Of a stretch of DNA of 64,000 nt, positions 8,206 through 18,989 are shown in pieces (the first letter of the stretch is position 1; each line of letters begins with the position of its first letter). A program made the position numbers and the translations under genes. Under the pieces are notes generated by a model. It made no database searches. It saw nothing but the letters and a program-made list of their open reading frames with translations, and was not told the DNA's origin. The DNA comes from Clostridium_X cadaveris. GTDB lineage: Bacteria > Bacillota > Clostridia > Clostridiales > Clostridiaceae. Location: the NCBI RefSeq assembly GCF_039521325.1, contig NZ_BAAACD010000004.1; one strand, 5' to 3'.

Positions 8206-8760
8206 ATGTTAAAGGGGAAAAAAGTTCGTCTTAGAAGTGTTGAGAAAAAGGATATAGATTTTTTTCATGGGCTATGGAATGATGAAGAAATAACTAGGTT
8301 TGATGGATGCTATCATATACCACCATCTAAAGAATTCATATTAGAAAATTTCTATAAAATAATGAATATAGACAAGAAGTTTTTGACTATTCTTAATGAG
8401 GAAAAGATATTAATAGGCTATATAAGTTATAGTGGCCTTAAGGATTTAGGTGGTAATTATGAAATTGGAGTAACTATAGCAAAGAATTATTGGCATAAAG
8501 GGTATGCGCAAGATGCCATAAAAACCATTTTAAGATTTCTTTTTATGAACAAAGGAGCTCATAGGGTTGAACTTGAAGTTGTTGATCTAAATGAAAGAGC
8601 AATTAAATGCTATTTAAACTGTGGTTTTACAAAAGAAGGCGTTAGAAGAAATAGATATTTCGTAGAGGGACAATATAGAAACGTAATTTTAATGAGTATT
8701 CTGAAGGAAGAGTATTTGAAAGAAGCGGGAATTGTATATAAAAATAAAATGGATACCTAA
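8206..8760 (+). CDS. GNAT family N-acetyltransferase (RimJ/RimL type)
   Basis: A 184-residue acetyl-CoA-dependent acetyltransferase. It starts MLKGKKVRLRSVEKKDID, as in the RimJ/RimL/ribosomal-protein acetyltransferase branch, and has EIGVTIAKNYWHKGYAQDA, the acetyl-CoA pyrophosphate-binding motif A, near residues 86-104. The motif B region NERAIKCYLNCGFTKEGV is typical. The start ATG follows GAAGGTGAG. It stands alone between the tRNA genes and a convergent MFS gene. The substrate (protein N-terminus, antibiotic or small amine) cannot be told. Confidence 0.9.
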   Translation: MLKGKKVRLRSVEKKDIDFFHGLWNDEEITRFDGCYHIPPSKEFILENFYKIMNIDKKFLTILNEEKILIGYISYSGLKDLGGNYEIGVTIAKNYWHKGYAQDAIKTILRFLFMNKGAHRVELEVVDLNERAIKCYLNCGFTKEGVRRNRYFVEGQYRNVILMSILKEEYLKEAGIVYKNKMDT

Positions 8761-8785
8761 TTTTATAAGGTATCCATTTTTATTT
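8746..8785. terminator. Terminator at the end of the GNAT gene
   Basis: A 12-bp stem (8747-8758 with 8768-8779) that includes the last codons of the gene, then a T-rich tail. A-run on the other side: may serve the convergent MFS gene too. Confidence 0.8.
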
Positions 8786-8794
8786 GTAAAAATT

Positions 8795-10063
8795 TCAAGC
8801 TTGTCTATTATATATAGGTTTAACATGATTTCTATTTTTGTACATAACAACTATAACTCCAATTAGGTTAAAAATCATAAATGCAGAAACTACAAGACGC
8901 TTTGGAACAATATCTCCAAGTGCTCCGGAAATAAGCTGCCCTAATGTCATAGAGGCCGTTATAGCCATTAAAAAAATACCATTGAATCTTCCTTTCTTCT
9001 CATGAGGTACATAGCTTTGAGTAGCAGAAACTCGTATGTTATATGAGGTTACACCCATGATACCTTCAATGAAGCTGAGAATCATCATTATTATTATAGG
9101 AAAATACAACATAGATCCATCAATCAATGAGATTGTAAAATAAACTATAAGGGCTATTGTAAATTTTTTATCTGTAGGATATTTGAATTTATAGTGTATA
9201 GCACCACCTATAAAACGTCCAAGAACACCAAAGCCCATTACCCATATAAACATATACTCTCCTGAGGTATATGTTTCTTTAAAATATGGAAGTGATAATG
9301 TTTGATAAGAACTTCCAGCAAATGTTGTAATAGCAAAATATATTGTAATAGCAAGAAGACCTTTTTCACTTTTCAGGTATTCAATACCTTGTTTAAAATC
9401 TTCTATATATTGACTCCTTGTAAATTTTTCAGTTCTAATTTCCATATACTCTTCTTTTGCTCTAATTTGTGTTTCAAATACTGCAGCTATAAAAAAGCTT
9501 ACTGCATCTAAAAGGAAAAGAGGGCCAATGCCTATGGTATTATATAAATAAGCTGATACGGGAACCATAAACATAGTAAGTGTTTCAAGAGTACTTGATA
9601 TTGAATAAGCTTTTGTATAATTTCCTTTCGTAACAAGAAGAGGATATAAACTATCATAGGCAACAGAATAAATACTGTTAATTACACCTAAGATTAAGGA
9701 AACTAAAATAATAATAATGTAATTTACATTGCTGTTTTTCCATAAAAGTATACCGAACAACATATAGAGAGCTGCAGAAAGAAAATCAAGAGTATATATA
9801 GTTTTCTTCCTGGAAAATTTATCAAGATATGGTCCTGCTAAAGCTGGTACAATTGCATTTGAAAGACTAAATACACACATACATAAAGCATACATAAGAG
9901 TAGACTTGTATAAATCAAGAACTAAAAGGCTCATAGCAAAACCAGAAATAGCATTTCCTAATTTTGATATTACGGTACCTAGTGTTATTATTGTGAAGTC
10001 TTTAGTCCATAATGGATTTTCATAAATCCCTGTTTCCTTTTTTATATCTTCATTTTTATTCAT
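8795..10063 (-). CDS. MFS transporter (drug-efflux type)
   Basis: I place the start at ATG 10063 because GGGGG lies 5 bases before it; the open frame runs 38 codons further up but without a ribosome site. The 422-residue product has about 12 predicted membrane segments. The loop after segment 2 reads GPYLDKFSRKKTIY, the MFS motif A, and a cytosolic mid-loop (KEEYMEIRTEKFTRSQ) splits the two halves. It resembles the macrolide/MefA-like exporters of the Firmicutes. It is a single gene with its own promoter region; the substrate is unknown. Confidence 0.85.
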   Translation of the reverse strand: MNKNEDIKKETGIYENPLWTKDFTIITLGTVISKLGNAISGFAMSLLVLDLYKSTLMYALCMCVFSLSNAIVPALAGPYLDKFSRKKTIYTLDFLSAALYMLFGILLWKNSNVNYIIIILVSLILGVINSIYSVAYDSLYPLLVTKGNYTKAYSISSTLETLTMFMVPVSAYLYNTIGIGPLFLLDAVSFFIAAVFETQIRAKEEYMEIRTEKFTRSQYIEDFKQGIEYLKSEKGLLAITIYFAITTFAGSSYQTLSLPYFKETYTSGEYMFIWVMGFGVLGRFIGGAIHYKFKYPTDKKFTIALIVYFTISLIDGSMLYFPIIIMMILSFIEGIMGVTSYNIRVSATQSYVPHEKKGRFNGIFLMAITASMTLGQLISGALGDIVPKRLVVSAFMIFNLIGVIVVMYKNRNHVKPIYNRQA

Positions 10064-10256
10064 ATGAACCCCCAAATTAAAATGAAATATTTTAAGATAG
10101 CCTATGTTCAATATTATAACATACATTGAATTTTTTGGATTTAAATGATAGAAATAAATTTTGATAAATAATTTCATAAAGTCTGTGTAATTTTAGCATC
10201 AATAATTTAAAATATATATTAAGGATAATCGTAGATGATTGAGAGGAGATGAAGAG

Positions 10257-13200
10257 TTGAGCTTAAGATTTATATATGGAAGAGGAGGAAGCGGTAAGAG
10301 CCGTTTTTGTTTAGATGATATAAAGAGAAAACTAGAAAAAGGTTTTGACAACAGATTAATACTTTTAGTCCCAGAACAATTTTCATTTGAAGCAGAGAAA
10401 AACCTTCTTAGAGCACTTGGAGATATGGGCACATTTAAAACAGAGGTATTGAGTTTTAAAAGAATGGCTCATAGAGTTTTTAATGAAGTCGGTGGAATTA
10501 CTCATAAGAGACTTAATGATTCTGGAAAGTCTATGATACTATATAAGATTTTAAGAGAAAGAGAAAATGATTTAAAGATATTTTATAAATCAAGTTCAAA
10601 GCAGGGATTTATAGATATAGTTTCAGAAGTTATAACAGAATTTAAAAGATATAATATAACGCCTGAACTTTTAAGAGATACCATAGAAAAACTTAAAGAA
10701 GATGAGCTTGAACTTAAATATAAATTAGAGGATTTATATAGAGTTTATATAGACTTTGAAATAGCTATTCACAAAAATTATATAGACGATGAAGATGAGC
10801 TTACAATGCTTTATGAAAAGCTTGAGGAGTGTTCATTATTTAACGGTGCAGAGATATGGGTAGATGAATTTTCGACTTTTACACCTCAACAGTATTCAAT
10901 ACTTTCTAGACTTATGAAAAAGTCAAAAAGAGTAAATATAAGCTTAAATATGGATGGATCATCAGAATATAAAGAAGAAATAGATGATATATTTTGGGTA
11001 GCTAGAAATACTGAAAGAAAATTACTTAAGATAGCTGAAGAAAATCATGTGGCTTATGATAAACCTATAGATCTTAATAAAGATTGCTGCTATAGATTTA
11101 ACAATAGCTATGATATTGGCCATATGGAAAAGTATTTCTTTAAATATCCTTTTGTACCTTATAGAGAAGAACCAGATAATATAAGAATATATAAAGCATT
11201 AAATAATTATGAGGAAATTCAATGGGTTGCAAGAAATATAATAAGCAAAGTTCGTGATGATGGATATAGATTTAGAGATATAGCTGTAGTGTGCAGAGAC
11301 TTAGACAATTATAAAAAAATTACCCGGGTAATATTTGATGAGTATAGCATTCCTTACTTTTTAGATGAGAAAAGAGATGTAACAGATAATCCTTTAGTGG
11401 TTTTAATTCTTTCTGTTTTTGATATATTTAATAAGAATTGGTCCTATGAAAGTGTGTTTAGATACTTGAAAACAGGACTTATAGATTTAACTAATGATGG
11501 ATGCGAAGAGCAGCTTACAACAAAACAAAAGATTGATATACTTGAAAATTTTGTTCTGGCATACGGAATCAAGGGAAAGAAATGGCTTGAGTTTTGGGAG
11601 TATGGTCTTTCAAATGCTAAAGATAAACAAGAATATACTAGAGATATTTTAAATGTAATTAATGAAATAAAGGATGATGTTATAAATCCTTTGACTACTT
11701 TTGGTAGTAAAGTTGCTAAGAAATGTAACATGAGAGATTTATGTACTTATGTATATGAATTTTTATGTGAAGTAGGAGCTTTTCAAAAAGTTGATATATG
11801 GATTGAAAATTTTAAAGCTGAAGGAAATACAGAAAGAGCGGATGAATATGAACAAGTAGTAGATGTGATATTTGAGGTTTTAGATCAAATGGTTGAAATA
11901 ATGGGAGATGAAGTGGTTTCTTTAGATAGATTTATAGAAATATTAAGCATGGGATTTTTAAAGCAAGAAGTTGGATTAATACCAATAGCTTTGGATCAAG
12001 TTATAGTTGGGGATATAGCTAGAATAAAGAGTCATAGTATAAAGGCTCTTTACATTATTGGAGTTAATGATGGAGTATTCCCTAGGGTAAATAGAGAAGA
12101 GGGAATATTGTCTGATAACGATAGGGGAATTCTGAAAACTGAGGGGGTAACTCTTGCTTCTGATACGGAAACTAAGATGTTTGAAGAAAACTTTTTAATA
12201 TATACAACTCTTACTATGGCAAGCGAATATTTAGTACTTACTTACCCTATTGCTGATTTTGAAGGAAAGGCTCAAAGGAGTTCAATACTTATTTCTAGAT
12301 TTAAAAAGCTATTCCCAAAGCTTAAGGAAGAAAGCGATATATTAAAGAATAAGGAAGATGAAGCAGTAGACAAGATTGTTGCTCCGGAACCCACTTTTAA
12401 TGAGCTTATATCAATGATGAGAAGCTATTATGATGACAAGGAAGAAGTAAGTTCCGTATGGAAAAATGCTTATGAATGGTATAAGGGCAAAGAAGAGTGG
12501 AACAGCAGAATTGAGAGAGTTCTAAGCGGCTTAAAATATAGTAATCAAGTTCAAACTATAAGAGGTGAAAAGATAAAAGCTCTTTATGATAAGCCTTATG
12601 TATTTGATGTATCAAGAGTTGAAAAATATGCCCAATGTCCATTTGCCTTCTATATTCAATATGGGCTAAAAGCTAAAGATAGAAAGATATATGAATTTGG
12701 AAGTCCTGATTTTGGAACCTTTGTACATGAAATATTAGATAAATTCACTAATAAAGTAAAAGATGAAGGTCGACATTGGTCTGATTTAGATAAAAAGTGG
12801 AGTGAGAGTACAATTTCATCAATGATAGATGAAGTTATAAAAGATGAATCTATACTGAAAAGCTCAGCTAAATATAAATATTTAGTTTCTAAAATGAAGA
12901 GGATACTTACGAAATCAGTGTCAGTAATAAGTGAGCACTTTAAGAGAGGAAGTTTTGAAACACTGGATAGTGAAATAGTATTTGGAGATGGAAAGTATAA
13001 GCCAATAAAACTTTCACTGCCAAGTGGTGATGATATATATCTTAGAGGAAGAGTAGACAGAGTTGATATACTTGAAGATAATGGTGAAGTTTATATAAGA
13101 ATAGTAGATTACAAATCAGGAAAAAAATCATTTAGTTTAAATGAAGTTTATTATGGACTTCAACTTCAACTTCTTGTTTATCTTGATGCAATATTGAGCA

Positions 13201-13739
13201 ATGAAGAGGAAATCTTAAAGAAAGATATAGTTCCTGGAGCAATCCTATACTTCACAATAGATGATCCAATGATATCTTCAAGTGGAGAACTTAGTGAAGA
13301 AGAAGTAGAGCAGAGGCTTATAAAAGAGCTGAAAATGAGTGGGCTTCTTCTAAAAGATCCAAAAGTTATAAAGGAAATGGATAAAGATATTAAAGGATAT
13401 TCTATAATAATACCTGCTTATATGGGTAAGGATGGAATATCAGAGAATAATTCATCAGTTGCAACAAGAGAGCAGTTTAAAGTTATAAGGGAATATGTAA
13501 GGCAAAAGGTTGTAGATCTTTGTGAAGATATGCTTAAAGGTGATATAACTATAAAACCTGTTAAGAATGGTAAGTATACATGTTGTTCTTACTGTAGATT
13601 CAATGCAATATGTCAATTTGACTATTCATTGAAAGACAATAAATACTGTTTACTTCAAAAGAAAGATAAAGAAGATATATGGAAGCTGATGAAAGAAAAG
13701 ATATCAGGGGAGGAGGAATTAGAGCATGGTGAGCAATAA
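10257..13739 (+). CDS. addB: ATP-dependent helicase/nuclease subunit B
   Basis: I choose TTG 10257 (AGGAGA about 9 bases upstream; product begins with SLRFIYGRGGSGKS as in AddB proteins) over TTG 10239, which precedes the ribosome site. The product is 1160 residues. It has a Walker A GRGGSGKS at the N-terminus and a C-terminal PD-(D/E)XK nuclease with VDYKSGKKSF. The Fe-S cluster Cys set is Cys794 (AQCPFAF), Cys1110, Cys1113 and Cys1119 (CSYCRFNAIC), matching the known AddB arrangement. With AddA it processes double-strand breaks for RecA loading at Chi-like sites. addA follows with a 14-base overlap. Confidence 0.95.
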   Translation: MSLRFIYGRGGSGKSRFCLDDIKRKLEKGFDNRLILLVPEQFSFEAEKNLLRALGDMGTFKTEVLSFKRMAHRVFNEVGGITHKRLNDSGKSMILYKILRERENDLKIFYKSSSKQGFIDIVSEVITEFKRYNITPELLRDTIEKLKEDELELKYKLEDLYRVYIDFEIAIHKNYIDDEDELTMLYEKLEECSLFNGAEIWVDEFSTFTPQQYSILSRLMKKSKRVNISLNMDGSSEYKEEIDDIFWVARNTERKLLKIAEENHVAYDKPIDLNKDCCYRFNNSYDIGHMEKYFFKYPFVPYREEPDNIRIYKALNNYEEIQWVARNIISKVRDDGYRFRDIAVVCRDLDNYKKITRVIFDEYSIPYFLDEKRDVTDNPLVVLILSVFDIFNKNWSYESVFRYLKTGLIDLTNDGCEEQLTTKQKIDILENFVLAYGIKGKKWLEFWEYGLSNAKDKQEYTRDILNVINEIKDDVINPLTTFGSKVAKKCNMRDLCTYVYEFLCEVGAFQKVDIWIENFKAEGNTERADEYEQVVDVIFEVLDQMVEIMGDEVVSLDRFIEILSMGFLKQEVGLIPIALDQVIVGDIARIKSHSIKALYIIGVNDGVFPRVNREEGILSDNDRGILKTEGVTLASDTETKMFEENFLIYTTLTMASEYLVLTYPIADFEGKAQRSSILISRFKKLFPKLKEESDILKNKEDEAVDKIVAPEPTFNELISMMRSYYDDKEEVSSVWKNAYEWYKGKEEWNSRIERVLSGLKYSNQVQTIRGEKIKALYDKPYVFDVSRVEKYAQCPFAFYIQYGLKAKDRKIYEFGSPDFGTFVHEILDKFTNKVKDEGRHWSDLDKKWSESTISSMIDEVIKDESILKSSAKYKYLVSKMKRILTKSVSVISEHFKRGSFETLDSEIVFGDGKYKPIKLSLPSGDDIYLRGRVDRVDILEDNGEVYIRIVDYKSGKKSFSLNEVYYGLQLQLLVYLDAILSNEEEILKKDIVPGAILYFTIDDPMISSSGELSEEEVEQRLIKELKMSGLLLKDPKVIKEMDKDIKGYSIIIPAYMGKDGISENNSSVATREQFKVIREYVRQKVVDLCEDMLKGDITIKPVKNGKYTCCSYCRFNAICQFDYSLKDNKYCLLQKKDKEDIWKLMKEKISGEEELEHGEQ

Positions 13740-16700
13740 AGAATCAGGAACAAAATGGACGAATGAACAGCAGCGTGCTATAGATACTCATGACAAAAAT
13801 CTTCTTGTGGCAGCAGCTGCTGGTTCTGGAAAAACAGCTGTGCTAGTTGAACGAATAATAAAGATGATAGTTAGGGATGAAAACCCTGTAGATATAGATA
13901 AGCTTTTAGTTGTTACATTTACTAATGCAGCAGCTTCTGAAATGAGAGAAAGAATAGGAAATGCTATAACAGATAAACTAGACAAAAATCCAAATAATAA
14001 GAGATTACAAAAGCAGCTTACTCTTTTAAATAAAGCTAATATAACAACTATGCACTCCTTCTGCCTTGATGTCATAAGAAATAACTTTCATCATATAGAT
14101 TTAGATCCTAATTTTAGAATAGGGGATCAAACAGAAATAATCCTTCTTAAACAAGATATAGTAGGAGAATTATTTGAGGATAAATATGAAGGAATGACTC
14201 TAACAGATGGATTCTATAAACTTGTAGAAACTTTTGGTGGAAATAAGGATGATAGTAAGCTTCAGGATATGATTGAAGGATTATATAATTTTTCTATGAG
14301 TGGACCTTATCCAAAGATATGGCTAAATAAAAAAGCAGAAGAATTTAATTTATCTAGTGAAGAAGAATTGTATAAGTCTAAATGGATGGAAATCATTATG
14401 GATGGAGTGGAAGAAGAGCTAGAATCTATGATAAATAGTCTTCATGGACTTATAGATATTTTAAAAGAGGAGGATGCATCACCGAAGATTATAGATAATT
14501 TGAGCGAAACCATAAGCAGTATTTATATAGCTATAGATGGATATAAAGCTGGTTATGATGAGTTTCAAAGATCTCTCCAAAGTATAACATTTGGAACATT
14601 AAGAATGGGAAAAGATCTAGATGATAGTATAAAAAATGAAGTTAAAAACGTTAGAGACAGTGTGAAATATAAGGTGAAAGAAATGCAGAAGACCTTCTCT
14701 TTTTCATTAAGGGATAGCTACGAAGCAATAAAAGATATGTATCCTATAATGGAGGCTCTTACTGATTTAGTTATAGAATTTATGGAGAGATATAAAAATA
14801 AAAAAATAGAAAAAGGAATATTAGATTTTAATGATTTAGAGCATTATTGTCTTAAAATATTAAATGAAACTTATGATAAAGGAATAATAACTCCTTCTTC
14901 GGTTGCTATGGAGTTTAAAGATAAATTCTATGAAGTTTTGGTGGATGAGTATCAAGATAGCAACAGTGTTCAGGAAACTATAATAGATTTGGTTTCAAGA
15001 AAAAACTCGGATAATCCAAATGTATTTATGGTTGGAGACGTAAAGCAGAGCATATATAGATTTAGACAGGCAAAACCAGAACTTTTCCTTGAAAAATATA
15101 ATACTTATGAAGAAATAAGCGATGATCATAGTAATAATTCTGGAAAAATACTTCTGTACAAGAACTTCAGAAGTAGAAAAGAAGTGCTTAGAGGGGTAAA
15201 CTATATCTTTAAAAAGATAATGTCAGCAAGCGTTGGTGAAATGGAATATACAGATAAGGAAAGATTGAATCCAGGTGCCGTATTTGATCCTGTAGATGAG
15301 ACGAACTTCTTTGTTGGTGGAGATATAGATGTAAATATAATAGATTTAGCAGGAAAATCTGAAGAGGAAGAAACAGAAGTAGCTATTAATGATGAAATCC
15401 TTGATGAAGAAGAATTAGATAAAATCCAAGTTGAAGCAAGACTTGTTGCAAAGAAAATAAAGGATTTATTTAAGGTTCAAGATGGAAAACATTTCGTTGT
15501 ATATGATAAAGAAGTAAAAGAATATAGACAGGTTAAATATAAGGACATAGTAATACTTCTAAGAGCTACAGCAGGTTGGGCAGATGTATTTTCTGAAGAA
15601 CTTGCAAAAGAAGAAATACCAGCTTATGCTGACTCAAGTTCAGGATATTTTCAAACTATAGAAATAAGAACTATGATGTCTTTACTTCAAATAATAGATA
15701 ATCCACTTCAGGATATTCCTATGGTTGCAGTTCTTAGATCGCCCATATTTGCATTTACTCCAGAAGACCTTATAGACCTTAGAGTAATAAATAAAAATAA
15801 ATATTTTTACGATGCACTAAAAGATATAGCTTATGGAGAATTTAACGAGGATGTTCTTCCAAAGGAATATGTACTTGAAGATTCACTTATAAAAAAAGCT
15901 AAGTATGTAATGGAATCTTTAGATAAGTGGAGAGAAAAGTCAATACATATGCCTATAGATGAATTTATTTGGTATTTGTATATGAGCACATATTATTATG
16001 GTTATGTAAGGGCTATGCCTAATGGAGTTCAAAGGCAGGCAAACTTAAGAATACTGTTTCAAAGAGCAAAGCAGTATGAAAGCACTAGCTTTAAAGGGTT
16101 ATTCAATTTTATAAACTTTATAAATAAGCTTCGTAGCAGCAGTGGAGACATGGGGAGTGCAAAAACTTTAGGTGAAAATGAGGATGTAGTAAGAATCATG
16201 AGTATTCATAAAAGTAAAGGACTTGAATTTCCTGTTGTCATACTTTCAGCCTGTGGAAAGCAATTTAACCAAAGGGATATATATGAAACAATATTATTCC
16301 ACGAGGATTTAGGATTTGGACCTGATTTTATTGATTATGAAAAGAGATATAAATACCCTACTCTTGCTAAAGAGGCTATAAAGAAAAAGCTAAGACTTGA
16401 AAACTTATCGGAGGAAATGAGAGTTTTATATGTTGCGCTAACAAGGGCAAAAGAAAAATTAATACTTACAGGAACTACTTCAAATTTAGAAAAATCTATA
16501 GATAAATGGGGTAAGGCTGTGAGTGTAGCTAGTAAAACTGTACCGTCAAACGAAGTATTTAAGGGAAAAAGCTATTTAGATTGGATATCTATGGCCCTAA
16601 TGCTTCATAATGATGGCTCTCCTCTTGTAGATTGTTTTAATGGGTATATAGATAGACCTTTTGATGATGAAGAATCATCTTGGAAAATAAATATTTATTC

Positions 16701-17526
16701 AAAGTCGGATATTATAGGAGACAATATAGAATCCGATGAAGATACTGAAGAAGATATGAATATATTCGAAGAAATAGGTACAAATGATTATTATAAGAAT
16801 GAAGTTGAGAAAAGACTTAACTGGGAATATAAATTTAAAAGAGCTGGATCAATTCCAACAAATATGTCAGTATCAGAACTTAAAAAATCTGCTTTATTAG
16901 AAGAAGAGCAGAGTGATTCAAATAATTTAATTAAGGAGTCGCCTTTAAGAAAGCCAAAGTTCCTTCAGGAAATAAAGGGGTTATCTCCTGCGGAGAGAGG
17001 AACTGCACTTCATAGTGCTATGCAGCACTTATCTCTTGATAATGTTAGTACATTAAATGAAATAAAGTCGCAGATAGCGTATTTTGTGGCAAAAGAGATT
17101 TTGACTGATGAGGAAGCAGAGGCAGTAAATCCGTATAAAATTTTAAAGTTCTTTAGAAATCCTTTAGGTGAAAGAATTCTTAGCTGCTATAAGGAGTCGG
17201 GAAATAAAGTTCACAGGGAAAAACCTTTTTATATAGAAGTACCAAGCACCTCTATAATTGATGAGTTACCTGTAGAAATTTATGAAAATGAATTGATAAG
17301 AATACAAGGTGTAATAGATTGTTTTTTAGATGAAGATGATGGAATAATCCTTATAGACTACAAGACTGATTATGTAGATAGAGAGAATAGAGAAAAAGTG
17401 ATAAATAGATATGCGACTCAGATTTACTACTATACCATGGCTCTTGAAAAGATTACAGGAAAGAAAGTAAAAGAAAAATATCTATATTTATTTTATATAG
17501 ATGAAGCTATAAAAATTAATAATTAA
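13726..17526 (+). CDS. addA: ATP-dependent helicase/nuclease subunit A
   Basis: A 1266-residue UvrD-like SF1 helicase and nuclease. Walker A is AAAAGSGKTAVLVERI (residues about 28-43), motif II is VDEYQDSN, motif III/IV regions MVGDVKQSIYRF and LYKNFRSRKEV are clear, and motif VI is VLYVALTRAKEKL. The C-terminal RecB-type nuclease has LIDYKTDYVD. ATG 13726 has GGGGAGGAGG upstream, within the end of addB; the 14-base overlap implies coupled translation. It is the motor and Chi-scanning partner of AddB. Length and motifs are complete. Confidence 0.97.
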   Translation: MVSNKESGTKWTNEQQRAIDTHDKNLLVAAAAGSGKTAVLVERIIKMIVRDENPVDIDKLLVVTFTNAAASEMRERIGNAITDKLDKNPNNKRLQKQLTLLNKANITTMHSFCLDVIRNNFHHIDLDPNFRIGDQTEIILLKQDIVGELFEDKYEGMTLTDGFYKLVETFGGNKDDSKLQDMIEGLYNFSMSGPYPKIWLNKKAEEFNLSSEEELYKSKWMEIIMDGVEEELESMINSLHGLIDILKEEDASPKIIDNLSETISSIYIAIDGYKAGYDEFQRSLQSITFGTLRMGKDLDDSIKNEVKNVRDSVKYKVKEMQKTFSFSLRDSYEAIKDMYPIMEALTDLVIEFMERYKNKKIEKGILDFNDLEHYCLKILNETYDKGIITPSSVAMEFKDKFYEVLVDEYQDSNSVQETIIDLVSRKNSDNPNVFMVGDVKQSIYRFRQAKPELFLEKYNTYEEISDDHSNNSGKILLYKNFRSRKEVLRGVNYIFKKIMSASVGEMEYTDKERLNPGAVFDPVDETNFFVGGDIDVNIIDLAGKSEEEETEVAINDEILDEEELDKIQVEARLVAKKIKDLFKVQDGKHFVVYDKEVKEYRQVKYKDIVILLRATAGWADVFSEELAKEEIPAYADSSSGYFQTIEIRTMMSLLQIIDNPLQDIPMVAVLRSPIFAFTPEDLIDLRVINKNKYFYDALKDIAYGEFNEDVLPKEYVLEDSLIKKAKYVMESLDKWREKSIHMPIDEFIWYLYMSTYYYGYVRAMPNGVQRQANLRILFQRAKQYESTSFKGLFNFINFINKLRSSSGDMGSAKTLGENEDVVRIMSIHKSKGLEFPVVILSACGKQFNQRDIYETILFHEDLGFGPDFIDYEKRYKYPTLAKEAIKKKLRLENLSEEMRVLYVALTRAKEKLILTGTTSNLEKSIDKWGKAVSVASKTVPSNEVFKGKSYLDWISMALMLHNDGSPLVDCFNGYIDRPFDDEESSWKINIYSKSDIIGDNIESDEDTEEDMNIFEEIGTNDYYKNEVEKRLNWEYKFKRAGSIPTNMSVSELKKSALLEEEQSDSNNLIKESPLRKPKFLQEIKGLSPAERGTALHSAMQHLSLDNVSTLNEIKSQIAYFVAKEILTDEEAEAVNPYKILKFFRNPLGERILSCYKESGNKVHREKPFYIEVPSTSIIDELPVEIYENELIRIQGVIDCFLDEDDGIILIDYKTDYVDRENREKVINRYATQIYYYTMALEKITGKKVKEKYLYLFYIDEAIKINN

Positions 17527-17538
17527 ACTTAAATAAAC

Positions 17539-17575
17539 CTCCAGTATTTAATGATTAGGATACTGGAGATTTATT
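17539..17575. terminator. Hairpin between convergent addA and cca
   Basis: CTCCAGTAT (17539-17547) pairs with ATACTGGAG (17560-17568). The T-rich tail is modest on the plus strand. The stem includes the last codons of cca. Confidence 0.65.
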
Positions 17576-18793
17576 TATATATTGATTAGAAAGCTTTAAA
17601 AGATGATTTTTGGTATTGATTTCTGGATTTCTAAGTACATTTTCTAAAAGAAAATTTAATATACTACCTATAATTCTTCCGTCTTTAATACCTAATTCTT
17701 TTAGATCATTTCCATTTATCTTTAAATCCTTTATTGAAAGTGGTTCTTTATTTGAAATTATATCTTCGACTTGAAGCTGAGCCTTTTCTATTAATTTTAT
17801 ATGGTCAAAATCATTTATATAAATGATTTTTAGTAAAGATAGAAAGTCAAATATGTTGTTTTTTGAAATGTTATATATTAAATTTTTTATACTAACCCTG
17901 TCTTGCAAATTAAAATTTTTGAGAATGGCATCGTAAAATTTCATAGTTAAATTTATAGTATTATTATCAAATCTTAAATGTTTAAGTAGTCCTTTACAAA
18001 GTTTAAAATTTTTAAGAGGTACCATAAGATAACAAAGCCTTATATAAAGCTTATTGGGAAGCAAATCTATATTATTTAAGCTTTTATTAGTTAACAATAT
18101 TTCATATAGTTCTGGAAGTATGACTTTTAAAGTTTTAGTGTTAATCATATGATTTATTGCAATAAATGCTTTATCACTTAAAAGCATTTTGATAAGTTCA
18201 TCTCTAATTCTTTCAGCACTTATATTTTTTAATAAATCTTTGTTTTCAGAGATTGCACTTAAAGTGTTATTATCTATTTGAAAATCGAGTTGAGAACTGA
18301 AACGTATTGCTCGAAGCATTCTCAAAGCATCTTCTTTGAAGCGAAGAGAGCTATCCCCTACACACCTTATAATTTTAAGGTTTAAGTCTTTAACGCCATT
18401 AAAAGGGTCAACTAATCCATATTTAGTATTGTAAGCCATAGAATTGATAGTAAAATCACGTCTCGATAAGTCTTCTTTAACATCTTTAACAAAGAAAACT
18501 TTTGAGGGATGTCTATTGTCTAGATAATCACTTTCAGTCCTAAATGTAGTTACTTCGAAAGGTTCTTTATCTATTAAAACTGTAACTGTACCATGGGAAA
18601 TTCCAGTAGGAATTATTTTATCAAATAATCTCATAATATCGTCTGGAAAAGCATTTGTAGTTACATCATAATCATTGGGAATCTTATTTAGTATGCTGTC
18701 ACGGACGCAGCCACCAACTATATATGCATCAAACCCATTTGATATAAGGGTATCTAATATAAATTTAACCTTTTGTGGAATAAAAATATTCAT
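17555..18793 (-). CDS. cca: tRNA nucleotidyltransferase / poly(A) polymerase family (CCA-adding)
   Basis: A 412-residue class II nucleotidyltransferase. The catalytic head has YIVGGCVRDSILNK followed by NDYDVTTNA, whose two Asp residues bind the metal. RRDFTINSMAYN and the GxxDP-like GLVDPFNG are the conserved neck motifs, and the RNA-binding helical body follows. It repairs or adds the tRNA 3' CCA end; the tRNA genes in this window already encode CCA, so repair is the likely role here. In some Firmicutes related enzymes are split into CC- and A-adding forms; I cannot rule that out. Starts at ATG 18793 with a weak upstream site. Confidence 0.92.
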   Translation of the reverse strand: MNIFIPQKVKFILDTLISNGFDAYIVGGCVRDSILNKIPNDYDVTTNAFPDDIMRLFDKIIPTGISHGTVTVLIDKEPFEVTTFRTESDYLDNRHPSKVFFVKDVKEDLSRRDFTINSMAYNTKYGLVDPFNGVKDLNLKIIRCVGDSSLRFKEDALRMLRAIRFSSQLDFQIDNNTLSAISENKDLLKNISAERIRDELIKMLLSDKAFIAINHMINTKTLKVILPELYEILLTNKSLNNIDLLPNKLYIRLCYLMVPLKNFKLCKGLLKHLRFDNNTINLTMKFYDAILKNFNLQDRVSIKNLIYNISKNNIFDFLSLLKIIYINDFDHIKLIEKAQLQVEDIISNKEPLSIKDLKINGNDLKELGIKDGRIIGSILNFLLENVLRNPEINTKNHLLKLSNQYINKSPVS

Positions 18794-18989
18794 ATAATCA
18801 CGCCTTTAAATAATACTTAATTATATTCTATCCAAAAATATAATATTTTTAAATACATTGTTATATATATGAAATTGATAAAAATTTAATCAAAAATAAG
18901 ATAAATTTTATGATATAATTAATTGATAATTATAAATTTTCAATCAATGATAAATTTACATGAGAATTCTTTATGGGGGTGAGAATCAA

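Noticed and set aside
8795..10177. Start of the MFS gene at 10177
   Set aside because: The first 38 codons lack a ribosome site; the ATG at 10063 has GGGGG at proper spacing and gives a normal N-terminus.
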